This document shows, piece after piece, positions 14,363-28,627 of a stretch of DNA of 64,000 nucleotides. The DNA is taken from assembly GCF_024679245.1 (NCBI RefSeq), contig NC_090187.1, positions 23,061,995 through 23,125,994 of the forward strand. Reading direction: 5' to 3'. Source of the DNA: Pseudorasbora parva. Its lineage: Eukaryota; Chordata; Actinopteri; Cypriniformes; Gobionidae. Under the pieces are notes generated by a model. It made no database searches. It was not told the origin of the DNA and was given only the letters and a program-made list of their open reading frames with translations. Every line of letters begins with the position of its first letter. The stretch's first letter is position 1. The position numbers were made by a program, and so were the translations under genes.

Positions 14363-15830
14363 TGGGGGGGGGAGCTTTCGCGCCTCGATTGCCGGTCTCA
14401 GTATAGCCGCCCCTCCGTGTTTTCTAATGGACGCGAGGCAAACTAAACAATAAAATTACACTTCAAATATTTTTTCCCCAAAGTTAGTTTATGTCATTGA
14501 AGGCAATTATCATCACGATGATTTCATTCCAAGTGTTCGTTTTTAAAATAAGTTTAGTTTTAGTTAGTTATCTGATGCTATAAAAATGGTGTGTGTGACG
14601 TCATGATTGACAGCTGAGACTGACGGCTTCTCTGAGTGAAGTTGTCACTGAGGCACTAACTGACTTTTTTCGGAATTTTTGGGAGCAGATTGGAGCTTTA
14701 GCTTTAATTTCTACATTTCCATAACTGTTTATTTCACACCAACATAATGAATTGTTCTGCATCTGCGAGAGTGTGGGCGGGCTTTTGATATCGCGACTGT
14801 ACTTCCTGCTCTCTACTGCGCAACTCTGGTCCTGAAATCTCTACTGCGCAGACTCGGTCCCAAGATGTCAGCGTCGTGCAGGCCGCCTGAAAGCTTCAAA
14901 TCTGGAAAGCGTAAACGGATGATGTAGAGTCATCCATATTTTTTTACGGTCTATGCTCTGGACATGCTAGCTGGCAATATAGGATTCAATTCATTATGCT
15001 AAGCTAGCTAGCGACATGCACTGAGACAAAAATGCATTTGCCCACAAAAGAAGTTGAATAAGCCCTATTTCTAAAAACGGAGTAGAGTGTTCCTTAAAGT
15101 GTTCCTTTAAAATAGAGTTTTAGGGGTAGAGTTCATGAAAGAGGATAAAATATACCATTTGTACCGCATAAAAGCCATTTCGTATGTATAATACACCATA
15201 AAATGCGTGTCATATGCACGCGAAAAACAGCGTGCCATAGACACGCCAAAATGAGTTTTGGCGTATACATTCCACGACATTGCACACTCGTACTATTTAT
15301 ACGCATTTTTGTGAGAATACCCTGATTTGGACAGAAGACGAGACTGAGTTCTTTATTTAACTCATGAAAGACAAAATTCTAAACAAAGAAATGCCACAAG
15401 TGGTCATATGAGGGAGAAACACGCTTTCCTCGCCATTAATGCTTGGATTACGCCTACGTCTCCTTCTATTAAAAACAATGGCTAATGCGGTGGCTGGGTA
15501 TACATAAACCTATCAACATACGGGGCATCATTTTTGGAATGACATATCGCAAGAGGAAAAAAATACGTTTTAGTCGCATAGCATCGGGTAATGGAAATGC
15601 CATCTTGTGCATATCGCAAAAGTTTTGCGTTAATCTGTAAAGGAAACGTGGCTAGTGACAATGAATGCAGAACTCACGATTTATAAATAGAGAATACAAT
15701 ATATAAATGATTTGTAAGTACTTTGTTACCATATTTTTATTATAAGTGTTACCGAAACAGGTCATAATTTCCAGTTACTCATATTCATTCAATCTAAAAT
15801 AAGTTTGCACGACCTGATCTTTATTGCTTG
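12846..15830. other. Intergenic DNA with a short (TG)n, no gene seen
   Basis: About 3 kb without a recognisable gene. It includes a GT/GC-rich tract near 13292-13340 and (TG)n at about 14319-14360. Around 13046-13640 sequence of repeat-like character ends in no clear terminus. Around 15100-15330 several CATA/GCGT-rich motifs recur. Open frames are all under 95 codons and are driven by simple repeats. Confidence 0.5.
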
Positions 15831-15994
15831 TTAAAGAGATAGTTCACAAAAAAATGAAAATTATGTCATTATTTATTTACCCTCATGTTGTTCCAAACCT
15901 GTATGAGTGCCTTTGTTCTGCTGACCTCAAAATAAGATATTTTGAAGAATGTTTGTAATAATGCAGATTGTGCAACCATTAACTACCATAGTAC

Positions 15995-16025
<31 letters not shown>

Positions 16026-16204
16026 ACACACACACTATGGTAGTAAATGGTTGCTGTCTCTGCTTGGTTGCAAACATTTTTCCAAATATCTTATTTTGTG
16101 TTCAGCAGAACAAAGAAACTCAGGTCAAAGAAACAGGTTTGGAACAACACAAGGGTAAGTAAATGATGACAGAATTTTCATTTTTGCATGAACTATCCTT
16201 TTAA
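15831..16204. mobile_element. MITE, AGTTCACCC family, with internal C run and (CA)n
   Basis: The ends TTAAAGAGATAGTTCACAAAAAAATG and CATTTTTGCATGAACTATCCTTTTAA are inverted. The interior carries CCCTCATGTTGTTCCAAACC and its inverted partner, and a poly-C / (CA)n tract at 15994-16034 occupies the hairpin loop. Confidence 0.85.
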
Positions 16205-16615
16205 TTACATTTCCTTTAGTTTATTCTTTTTAATTCATCCTTCAGTTCCTCCAACTTCTTCCTGTTCGCCTCTCTTCCTGTCCTTTGTGCGTAATACTTG
16301 TGTACCATTCAGTGTCAGATGGGCTGCGCTGAAGTGGGTCACCATAAACTCTGAGGACATGAGAACAAACCTCTCAACGCAGCGTGTGTGAGTCACATCT
16401 CAGTGACAAACAACAGACACCACACCACGATTCATTAGCAGACATGACAGCTGCATCATCTATCAGCTCGTATGTGTGGCACGACCGTTTGTGTGTCGGT
16501 GTGAGGGGAGATATGAAGATATTGATCCAGTAGACTCTGAGGCTTTGATACTTCAGAACCCGTGAATAACCTAGCCAGAGATGCTCACTGGGTTCAGAAG
16601 TCTAAGACCACTAGT

Positions 16616-17227
<612 letters not shown>

Positions 17228-18342
17228 ATACTATATAGCCAAAAGTTTTGGTTTCTTAACATGCACATGAACTTTAATGAAAGCCATTCTTAATCTGTAA
17301 AGTTTAATGTGGAGTTGGCCCACCCTTTGCAACTCTTTCCCAACTCTTCTGGGAAGGTTTTTCACAAGGTTTAGGAGTGTGTTTATGGGAATTTTTGACC
17401 ATTCTTCTAGAAGCGCATTTGTGAGGTCAGGCACTGATTTTGGATGAGAAGGCCTGGCTCGCAGTCCCTGCTCTAATTCACCCCAATGGTGTTCTATCGG
17501 GTTGATGTCAGGACTCTGTGCAGGTCTGTCAAGTTCCTCCACACCAAACTCGCCTATCCATGTCTTTATGGACTTTGCTTTGTGCACTGGTGTACAGTCA
17601 TGATGGAACAGGACGGGGACATCCCCAAACTGTTACCACAAAGTTGGGTGCAAATTGTCAAAAATTAATTATGGTAACAGTTCCTTTCACCAGAACTAAG
17701 GGGCCAAGCACAACCCCTGAAAAACAACCCCACACCAAAATCTCTCCTCCACCAAACTTTACACTTGGCACACTGCAGTCAGGCAAGTACCGTTCTTTTG
17801 GCAACATTAAACCCAGACTCGTCCATCGGAATTCAGAGAAGTATGATTGGTCACTCCAGAGAACACATCTCCACAGTTCTAGAGTCTTCTGGTGGTGTAC
17901 TTTACACCACTGTATCCTTTGCATTACACTTGGTGATGTAAGGCTTTGATGCAGCTGCTCGGCCGTGGAAACCTATTACATTCTTGAGCTAATCTGAAGG
18001 GAACATGAAGTTTGGAGGTCTGCAGCTATTGAATCTGCAGAAAGTTGGCGACTTCTGTGTACTGTGTGCTTCTGCATGCGTTGACCCCACTCTGTGATTT
18101 TACATGGCCTACCACTTCATTGCTGAGTTGCTGTTGTTCCCAATACCTTCCACTTTGATATAATACCACTAACAGTTTGCTGTGGGATATTTAGCAGTGA
18201 GTACATTTCACGAATAGACAGGCGTCAACCTGTCATGATTGAATTCACTGAACTTCTAAGAGCGAACTATACCAAGTAATGGGAACACCTGAATTCAGTG
18301 ATTTGGAGAGGTGTCCCAATACTTTTGGCAATATTGTGTGTA
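17228..18342 (-). pseudogene. Tc1/mariner-like transposon relic with broken transposase
   Basis: Inverted ends are visible: ACTATATAGCCAAAAGTTTTGG on the left and CCCAATACTTTTGGCAATATTGTGTG on the right. Two minus-strand frames carry Tc1-type transposase segments. One at 17658-17924 contains WSDQSYF, matching the first catalytic Asp region, followed by a GGG...WGCFSG segment. One at 17231-17587 contains QSPDINPIEHHW, the region of the last catalytic acid. The two lie in different frames with a break between them, and the N-terminal DNA-binding part is not readable. The length of about 1.1 kb suits a Tc1 element with decayed ends. It cannot make an active transposase. Confidence 0.85.
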
Positions 18343-18482
18343 AGTGTTGAACTCTGTGTTTTTATATGCAGGTGTGTTTTGAGAGGCCAGCGTGTAATGG
18401 TGTAAATATTTTATATTAGGCTCTGTCACTTCTACCTGCACTTGCAGATATGATTAACCTTGAGCACACTCATTGCAGAGAA

Positions 18483-18597
<115 letters not shown>

Positions 18598-18796
18598 AAT
18601 AAAGGTGACCAGAGGCGCATAGAAAATAAAAGGAATCTAGATGAGAGGTCAGTTCAAAAGAGCTCATTACAGCAGCTAAATGAATCAGACTACACTGTAG
18701 AGTCCAACAGGTTTTCTAACCAACACTTTCTAGTTAACACTAAGTCATTTGTAATCTGCTCTATTCACATACTATGCATTGTCTTAACCCTATTTG

Positions 18797-19002
<206 letters not shown>

Positions 19003-19029
19003 TATATGTCCGTCCGTCCGTCCGTACAT

Positions 19030-19330
19030 ATATGTGTGTGTGTGAGCCTGTTTATGTGGTTTATGAGGACACAAATTTGTATAACTACATGGGTATTACA
19101 CTGGTATTACACTATAAAGGTGGTTTATGAGGACATATCAAATGTCCTCATAATTCAAATGGCCTTAAAAACATACTAAATTATGTTTTTTTGAGAAAGT
19201 AATGCAGAATGTTTCCTGTGATGGGTAGGTTTAGGGGCAGGGGCAGTGTAAGGGGATAGAAAATATGGTTTGTACAGTATAAAAACCATTACGCCTATGG
19301 AGAGTCCCTGTAAACCACATAGACCAAGCA

Positions 19331-19415
<85 letters not shown>

Positions 19416-19720
19416 CATGTTTTTTGTGACATATGAGGACACAAATGTGTAAGATGACATGGGTATGACATGGATATTAAGGAGTGAAATATGGGTGAAA
19501 TATAAGTATATACATCCCCACTTTTCAAAGTGCTTATAAATCATACAGGATGAGGGTTTTTTTAGAAAGTAAAAATGCAGAATGTTTCATGTGATGTGTA
19601 GGTTTTGGGGTAGGGGCTGGATAAGGGGATAAAAAAATACAGTTTGTACAGTATAAAAACCATGGAATGTCCCCATATGTCACAAAAACAAAATCCAAAA
19701 TCCTTGTCTGACTAGGGACA
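19030..19720. mobile_element. Repeat family with TTTATGAGGACACAAATTTG motif around (TG)n
   Basis: Two tandem related units carry GTGGTTTATGAGGACACAAAT, GTAGGTTTAGGGGCAGGGGCAG and TTTGTACAGTATAAAAACCAT. The (TG)n at 19334-19413 lies between them. The same blocks recur at 21196-21800 (inverted), 33775-33890 and 34378-34570. The order of blocks is conserved, so the microsatellite appears to be part of the element. Confidence 0.7.
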
Positions 19721-21140
19721 TATGTTTGGTCCCCAGAGGAAAACAGCTTATAAATCAGACAAAATTAGGTAAAATAAAAAAAGTAAACATGGAGAACATT
19801 TTCTGTGATGGTAGGTTTAAGGTTATGGGATAAAATATGCAGTTTGTACAGTATAACAATCATTTTGTCTATGAAAAGTCCCCATAAAACATGAAACACA
19901 ACGTATTGAGGGGGGAATTGTATTCCTGTATTGTGAGACTAGTACAGGAGATAATTAGCTGTCACAGTGTATTACTGCTCTCAGCTGGAGCTGATAAACA
20001 CAGGAGAAGAGCTCTCACCTACACAACCATACTCTATTTTCATACTGTGAACACACACAGGATCCAGAATTAACACTTGCCAAGTGCCAAATGCGAGTAA
20101 AATTTGTTGTTGGCAGCTAAATATGACATAACCCGTTGGCCTGAAACTTTTTATGGTTTAAATTGCAGTGTAAGAACCAGATTTTAAAGTGAGCAATTAT
20201 GTTTAAGAAAAACATTTTCATGGCCTGGTATATTTTTTCAGTTATTAAATTTAGAGTAATGGTGCTACATCCATGAATACATCAAAATAAAGTTACATTT
20301 ATTTAAAGTATGCGGTCAGTAAGATTTGTAATGTTTTGAAAGGAAGCTGCATTTATTTTATTTAGAAATACAGTAAAAAAAATAATATTGTGAAATATAT
20401 ATTGGTCCAGTTTGAAAACAGTTTATTCCTGTGATGTCAAAGCTGAATTTTCAGCATCATTACGCATCACTCTGATTTGTTGCTCAAGAAACATTTATTC
20501 GGTAACACTTTACAATAAGGCATTTTTAGCTAAAATTCAGTACAATTAAAATGCACTGTCAACTAACACGAACAATCAACAAACGGCTGTATTTTTATTA
20601 ACTACCATAAACAAAGATTTTTCCCCTCTCTTGTCTAGTTGCCAACATGCTCATGTGATTATCCATAAATATCTGCTCATGTGCAGAGTCCACCGTGGAG
20701 GACTTTTGCCCACCGCAGCCGTCATCCGAGAGTGAGAGTAATTATTAATGCCCTCAGCAGGTCTCTTTCTCAGTATCTTTTATCGGAATACATCTGATTG
20801 CTTTATTTCCCCCATAAAGAACTGAACAGCCACTCTGTGAATGTGATCAATGCGAAGCACTGGATGATCATTAGAGGATAAAGTCCAAGATCAACTTTAG
20901 AAGCTGGTTTGCATGTGATTTTATTGAATTATATCACAAGTTGTATCATTATAGTTATTGTTCTATCATGAGCTGATATGGAAGGTTGCATGTGTTTATG
21001 CAGGTGCAGTAAAGATTAGGTGATATAAACATATTAGTCAAGCCTAAGTCAGAAAATCCTATATGAAAATGTGCAGGATTGCCCTATTGGAAGTTCTGTC
21101 CAAATTTTATTTCTAATTAGATTATATTATTGGATTTTTA

Positions 21141-21141
<1 letters not shown>
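19721..21141. other. Intergenic DNA, no gene seen
   Basis: It continues with a further decayed copy of the GTACAGTATAA repeat to about 19890, then ordinary AT-rich sequence. GGTAACACTTTACAATAAGG near 20500 is a motif often found at ends of fish repeats. No coding frame or RNA gene supported. Confidence 0.5.
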
Positions 21142-21199
<58 letters not shown>

Positions 21200-21464
21200 T
21201 GGTCGATGTGGTTTACAGGGACTCTCCATAGGCGTAATGGTTTTTATACCGTACAAACCGTATTTTCTATCCCCCTACACTGCCCCTACCCCTAAACCTA
21301 CCCATCACAGAAAACATTCAGCATTTTTACTTTCTCAAAAAAACATAATTTAGTATGTTTTTAAGGCCATTTGAAATATGAGGACATTTGAAATATACAT
21401 TTACATAAACCACATTTACATGTGGAATACCAGTGTAATACCCATGTAGTTATACAAATTTGTG

Positions 21465-21530
<66 letters not shown>

Positions 21531-21801
21531 CATGTTTCCATGTTTTATGGGGACTTTCCATAGGCGTAATGGATTTCATACTGTACAAACTGTACATCCT
21601 ATCCCCCTACACTGCCCCTGCCCCTAAACCTACCCATCACAGGAGACATTCTGCATTTTTACTTTCTCAAAAAAACTCCTTCTGTGTGATTTATAAGATG
21701 TTTTCCTCATGGGGACCTAAAAATGTCCCCACAAGGACAAGGATTTCGGATATTGCCATCTTTGTGGGGACATTTTGTCCCCATAACGTAGGGATTACCA
21801 G

Positions 21802-21883
<82 letters not shown>
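21142..21883. mobile_element. Inverted copies of the GAGGACACAAAT repeat with three (CA)n tracts
   Basis: (CA)n tracts at 21142-21196, 21465-21527 and 21803-21883 alternate with ATGGTTTTTATACCGTACAAACC and CCTACACTGCCCCTACCCCTAAACC blocks, which are inverted copies of those at 19200-19300. This is a tandem, inverted cluster of the same family. Confidence 0.7.
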
Positions 21884-21886
<3 letters not shown>

Positions 21887-23191
21887 TATCCTATAATACT
21901 CCATAGAAAATCCATAGAAAACTCCACAGAAAACTCTAGAGAAAAGCCAGAAACTAAGCTAGTATTTTTTTTTTTTTTTTTTTTGCACAGTCCACTCTAA
22001 ATTGTTAATGGTGCCACCTGGTTATCAACTGTATAAAATACAAATTGTATCAATTTCCAACAGGAAATACCATCAATGGGGTAAAATAATGTTGTTTTAA
22101 GAGTTTTTGACTTACCCCACTGGCAGATTATTTTGCTTATTTTAAGCAAAAACTCCTAATTTTGAGTTATTGTTTCCCAAAACAAGACAATTACTTTTGC
22201 TTGTCTAGTAAATACTTCTTGCTTTAATTTTCTTTAAATGTTTGGACTAGAAACAAGACAAAAATACTATGTAAGAAAAGCATTTTTGGCAGTGAACCTT
22301 TTAGGGGTTCCAAATATGTAGCACCGATAGAACCTTCTAAGATTCTATATAGAACCTTTTCTTCTAAGAGTGTAATACATTTAGATTGTCAAATATAAAA
22401 AATAAATGCTAAGAATTAAAAAAATTACAATTATTTCAAGATGAGGACTGGGACCCTTTCAATAGATTTTTGTGATTGTTACTATTATTAAATAATGTAT
22501 ATGCACCTTTGCTACACACAGTTATTTATTTACAGTATATTCTATTTTCCCCTTTAAATTATATCAAATTAATCTTTCTGTATTTTTTTGTTGTTGTTAG
22601 TCACAATAGTAATAATAATCTGATTAATGATATGTAATCAGTTACGTATATACCATTATATTTCTCTTATTCTTGGGGATGCTGTCTCGTCGTCTTCCAT
22701 TGTCTCCGCACTCAACGCAACTTGGCTGGATTTGTGATTGTGAATCTGTTTCAGTTTTGTTCCGCATCCATTTTCCCACAGCCGACTTCAAATCTATTCT
22801 CACACACATTGGACCTGCAGCTCCAATCCAATTCTAGTACCTGAAAGTAGAACTGGCAATTCAATCCCGAGGTATTGATTCCTTGAGTTGGGACCAGCTC
22901 TCAGCTCTGATAGCTGCTTGCGTTGCTCTTAACCTGATATGGCCATCAAAGCTTGACTGCGGGCATATAGGCACATCTGGAGAAATCGCTATGCTAGCTC
23001 ATTGTGGCTCAATGTGCTAGCGTTAGAGAAAGCATGATGCAGTCAGCACTAGCTCTAACTCTAGTGGTATCATCACCTCCAAGTAGTTTTCAGTGACCTA
23101 TTATACCTGAGAGTTTAAAGTGCTACAGCACACATTAGACTTTTCTGGTCAGGTTAAGCGGAGCCCGTTCACACAATGATTTTCTGTAGAA
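21884..23191. other. Intergenic DNA, no gene seen
   Basis: AT-rich sequence with a T run at about 21966. A motif GGGGTTCCAAATATGTAGCACC...TAGAACCTTTTCTTCTAAGAGTGTAA resembles a decayed repeat end. No credible coding frame. Confidence 0.5.
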
Positions 23192-23214
23192 TGTATGTAT
23201 GTATGTATGTAAGA

Positions 23215-23245
<31 letters not shown>

Positions 23246-23286
23246 TGTATGTATGTATGTATGTATGTATGTATGTATGTATGTAT
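23192..23286. repeat. (ATGT)n microsatellite
   Basis: About 22 ATGT units with one interruption (AAGAATATGT). Confidence 0.95.
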
Positions 23287-23385
23287 CTCTATAAGGCTGT
23301 ATTTCAACCAAAGCTTTTTTTTTTATGTGGTTGTCTGGTGTATCCAATTGTTTTCATTGGGAGTGCAGTGTTTTTAAAACACCAT

Positions 23386-24207
23386 GGGCCCTATCTTGCA
23401 CCCAGCGCAATTGACTTTGTACACTGACGCACGTGTCATTCCTATTTTGCACCCGCACAAAGCGCGTTTTTCCCTCCACAGAAGCACGTCGCTAAACTAG
23501 TGAATGAACTTGCGCTCCCTGGGTGGTTCAGCGCAAAAAAAGGAGCCGTGTTCCGACGCAAACAATCCCTGGTGCTATTTTACTGTTCCATTAAAAAAAT
23601 TGCGCCACTGACCAGACAAAACCTAGTCTAAAGTCAGTGGCGCGTCACGCGTTGTTCATTATGCTATTTTAAGGGCGCATGCTTGACCATAATGTATAGC
23701 GTGTACAACGAGCATACACTTTGCTCATGTAATCTACACAGATGCAACAGTTATTTTTGCAAATTATAAATTGTTACACTAAAAAAATATTAATACATGA
23801 GATGACGGAAATCATTGTGGTGTGCCAGGAAGATGTGAAAAAATAGGCATAAATCTAGTTTACAAATTATTCAGAACACCAGTGTAAAGAACATCAGTCT
23901 CCTCAGCTGTGAACCGCTCCTGGTGTGCGCCTGGTAAATACGCCATAATAATAGCAATCCATAATGGAACTTGCGCACCTGCTTTTAAAGGGAATGTTGG
24001 ATGACGCTCTGATTGGTTTATTCACGTTACGCCCAAACCACACCTATGAATAATGAAGCTACTTCAGACCAACCCATTTTAGATTTGCACCGGGCGCAAG
24101 AGCCATTAATCCCGCCGGGAAAATAGCAACAGCACCGAGACCCGCCCACAAAGTTACTTGTGCTTCGCGCTTTGACACTTGCTTTTCAGATCGTTAAAGT
24201 AGGGCCC
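23386..24207. mobile_element. MITE with GGGCCCTA ends
   Basis: Starts GGGCCCTATCTTGCACCC and ends TTAAAGTAGGGCCC, with CAT on both outer sides (23383-23385 and 24208-24210), a possible 3-bp target duplication. The interior is rich in GCGC/CGCA motifs (CAGCGCAA, GGCGCAAG) unlike the AT-rich neighbourhood. No transposase frame. Confidence 0.75.
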
Positions 24208-24287
24208 CATGAGCATAACAAAGCATTGAGCGTCTATTTCGCGCTAAAGCGTTGAGCGCTCAGCGTTTTTTCACAGGTCACAGACAG

Positions 24288-25283
24288 TTAAAGGTGTCAT
24301 GAACTGGCTTTTTTATTTTTTTTATACTGTTGTCTGAGGTCAACTAATGACGTTTGTGTGGTTTTTACTTTCTAAAACATTGTAAGTAATAAGTAGTAGG
24401 CTATCTTCTACAGTGCTTTTGAGGCTCTCTCCTGAATGCTGGGTTTTGATGGAGACCTGGAAGTAAACGCCCACGACAAGGAATGGATAAGATTTGCATA
24501 TTTAATGAGCTTCAGCTCCCCTGTCAGTTCAGTTCACCTGAGGGAGGGATATATTTGAAAGCGGCAACTGGAATAAACGTCTTAATCAGACAAACACAAT
24601 GATTTATTTCTCAACCACCCACGATTGATTGAACTATTATTTTGGTATTACATAGCCCGCACGATCGTTCGATATAAGCGTACACACACACACGTGCCCG
24701 ACCTTCAAATGTCAAGTCAAGAGAGAGTGACCCGGTTACTTTTATTTACATAAGTATGTTGCACTAATTCCTTTCAGATCCAATATAGAAAAAACTATAG
24801 AAAAAAACTGTGTTGTGTTTTAATCTCAATATGTTTACAAATCCAGCATCGACCGGAGATTTGTTTACAAACGATTCTGCAGTGAAATGAAGTGAATATT
24901 TCTTCCTCATGTGAGCTGGAGCTTTATTAAAAATAAAGTTCAACCACTCGTTCCTAATATTAGGATCAGAAAGAAGCTTATGCAGCGACTGTTCTTGCAC
25001 AAACAGGAATAGCGCAATATCTTGCTATCTTCTTCTTCGCAGCTCCATAAGTTGGTGGGCGGGGCTACTGGATTAAACGTGCTGCAGAGGCGGTGTTTCG
25101 TCACGCAATGACGTAAAGATGCGCACATGATCGTTTTCTGGGCCTGGTGTCTATAAATGCTTTTCTTTGACTAACAAGGATGTTTTTAGCTCTGAATCAT
25201 ACAGGATACTTTTTATTACCATGACCTTTTATATATCAGAAGCTCAAGGGAAAGTTGCTTTGTCAATTTCATCACCCCTTTAA
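24288..25283. mobile_element. Non-autonomous element, TTAAAGGTGTCATGAA ends
   Basis: The left end TTAAAGGTGTCATGAACTGGC and the right end TTTCATCACCCCTTTAA are imperfect inverted repeats. An internal stretch (GTTGTCTGAGGTCAACTAATGACGTTTGTGTGG) is found inverted at about 56960-57000 inside the element at 54782-57342, so both are members of one superfamily. Confidence 0.65.
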
Positions 25284-26734
25284 AGAATGTTCAACTTTGA
25301 GTAAAAGCTCATTGTTACTTTTTACCCAGCTCACCAATCACAAAAATATAACACTGTCCAACCGCCACATTCAGTGTGTGCAACGTCAACAGTTCGTCCC
25401 CTTGGAATTATAAGGTTCTATCTGTGTTCTGAGCAGTTTTGAGATATTGAGCTTCAAAGTTTTTGCATTGCATATAGGGAAATTTAAATGGGGAACAAGT
25501 TTCATTTAAACATGAAAATAACAGTGACCCCAAATGTATTTTAAATGGGGATTTTTGGAATGGGTCAAATGCAGATAGAACTGTAAGAATCCAAAATAAT
25601 CAAAGATATCTGATATTTGACTTTGAACTAAGACATTTGTTTTACTGTGTTCCACCCCCCTCTCTCTTATCAGTGGGGCCGTTTGGGATTCCTAAAGACA
25701 AAGAGATGTTGAGGGCCTTTAGGCCAATTGGTGCCACACCTGTAGTACAGTGGGGGAAGTTTGGTCTGATTGGTCAGTTTGAATGTCTCACGGTTTCAGT
25801 CACATGGTCAAGGGATAGATAAAAGAAGATTGCAACTGTTGCTCTGGCTCTCTTTTTCTCTGCGGGTCTTTTTCTCTGGCTGTCGCTTCTAGGGGCCTTA
25901 TTTGGCTCTTCTCTTTGCTCTCTTCTCTGTCTCTCGTTCTATCTTTCTATCTCTCACTATCTCTCAGGTAACATTCTATACATGCTGGGTACGATTTATG
26001 GTATAAGTTTTATCATCTCATTTATCTATTTTGTAACTATTTTAAGTGTAACCATACCCAGATTTTGTCATTAAATTATTTCAATTGTAAATGATTTGCT
26101 AACTAGTTTTGGTTTGGTATTGACTTTGAAGTGCTACCTATTGCAATACAATATAGTCACATTAAAGCAACGCTCTCCCACATATTTTGCTATTGTAACT
26201 GCGCTTATTTCCGTTGTTGGTATAAGTTGCAGTGGTGCAGTGGGTGGTTATAGACAAGAAATGTACAGATCCTTTCTATGACATTTATTTCATATTTTTA
26301 GCACTTCCAAGTATTTAGGACATTTCAAATGAAGCAAGGTAGGTCTAAATATTTTGTCCAGTGCAGATGTTAATTTTTGGTACCAATTTGCTGGGTAATT
26401 AAACACATTACAGTATTGTTAATCTTTCTTTTGTTTAGACACAAAGCAGCTACTGTAATACATCTGGGCAGGACTTTATTCCACCTAATGTAGGCCAGGT
26501 AAAATGGCTTTCTTAGACATCAGTATGGATGAAATAACATGCAAAAGTTTATTGTTGTAATTAAGACCCCATCAATTAAAATGTTGACTATTTGATCTTT
26601 AAGACTTAATATTGTAAAAAAAAAAAAAAAAAAAAAAAAGACATTTTAAGACTTTAAAAACTGAAAATAAATTTGTCGATTGATTGAAGTTTCTTACAAA
26701 CTTTGCGTTGCATTCCATAATCCTCCCAGACACT
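25284..26734. other. Intergenic DNA, no gene seen
   Basis: AT-rich sequence with a CT-rich stretch (25850-25970) and a 23-base A run near 26615. Open frames are 60-65 codons and unrecognised. Confidence 0.5.
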
Positions 26735-27251
26735 GGCTGCGTCCAAAACCTGGAAAATGCTGCCTTCGGAGGACACATTTGAAGGCAGGAAGGCATCGAG
26801 CCACGTCTGAATCTAATGTTTGCTCTACTTCCTGTCTCCTGAGATACCTTCATCTGATTGATTTTTGAAGGCAGCATATATGTATCCTTCACTGCCTTTG
26901 ATATCTCACAATCCTGTGCTTTCCATTCAGTGACATTTGAGCTGGGAAAATAAGATCCAAATGTTGTGTTTGCTGGTCAGTTTGTGTGTAAATGTGCGCT
27001 TTTTACCAATATTTTCCACTTGTGATATCATTTCTAGCGAGAAATAACTAATGTAGTAATTAAATATTTGTTTAGTTCTCACCAAAGCTCGCTCTATTTA
27101 GCTGTAGATCATTGAACTGTTACACTGTCTTAGAAGTCTGTCTGAAATCAGATTCGAGAGCTGCCTTCATGCACAAAACGCTGCCTTACAAGCCATTGCC
27201 TCTTAAGGCAGCGAGGCAACGAGTCAGTGGCCAAGGTGTTCGGACGCAGCC
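26735..27251. mobile_element. MITE with GGCTGCGTCCNAA ends
   Basis: The left end GGCTGCGTCCAAAACC and the right end GGTGTTCGGACGCAGCC are inverted. Inside, GCTGCCTTCGGAGGACAC and TTAAGGCAGCGAGGCAAC are partial inverted partners. No coding capacity. Confidence 0.75.
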
Positions 27252-28038
<787 letters not shown>

Positions 28039-28350
28039 TTAATTATTATTAATAGTGTTAGTGTTATTATTACATTGAGACATAGCTAAATACTATACAA
28101 TAATAGCCTAATACATTTCTGTTCAGTTAAAGTGAACTTTTTATTTTGATGGGTTGCCCTGGAAACATTTCTGTGGTTGTATGACGTATGTTTTTTGCTT
28201 CTCAAACTAAACGGTAAAATGCTCATGTAGTGATTCTCAGAGTGGCTCTGGAGATGAAGCGCATGTATTCATGTCCTCATACTCACATAGTGAGATGGCA
28301 GAGGCTGAAAACGTTGCGAGCATCACACCTCCTTCAGTGTGTATGTGGTA

Positions 28351-28627
28351 CCCATCCATCCATCCATCCATCCATCCATCCATCCATCCATCCATCCATC
28401 CATCCATCCATCCATCCATCCATCCATCCATCCATCCATCCATCCATCCATCCATCCATCCAACCATCCATCCACCAATCCTCCACCCATCCATCCATCC
28501 ATCCATCCATCCATCCATCCATCCATCAACCCATCCATCCATCCACCAATCCATCCATCCACCCATCCATTCATCCATCCATCCATCCATCCATCCATCC
28601 ATCCATCCATCCATCCATCCATCCATC
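28351..28627. repeat. (CATC)n microsatellite
   Basis: About 65 CATC units with scattered substitutions in the middle third and cleaner ends. It is open in several frames on both strands without being coding. Confidence 0.97.
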
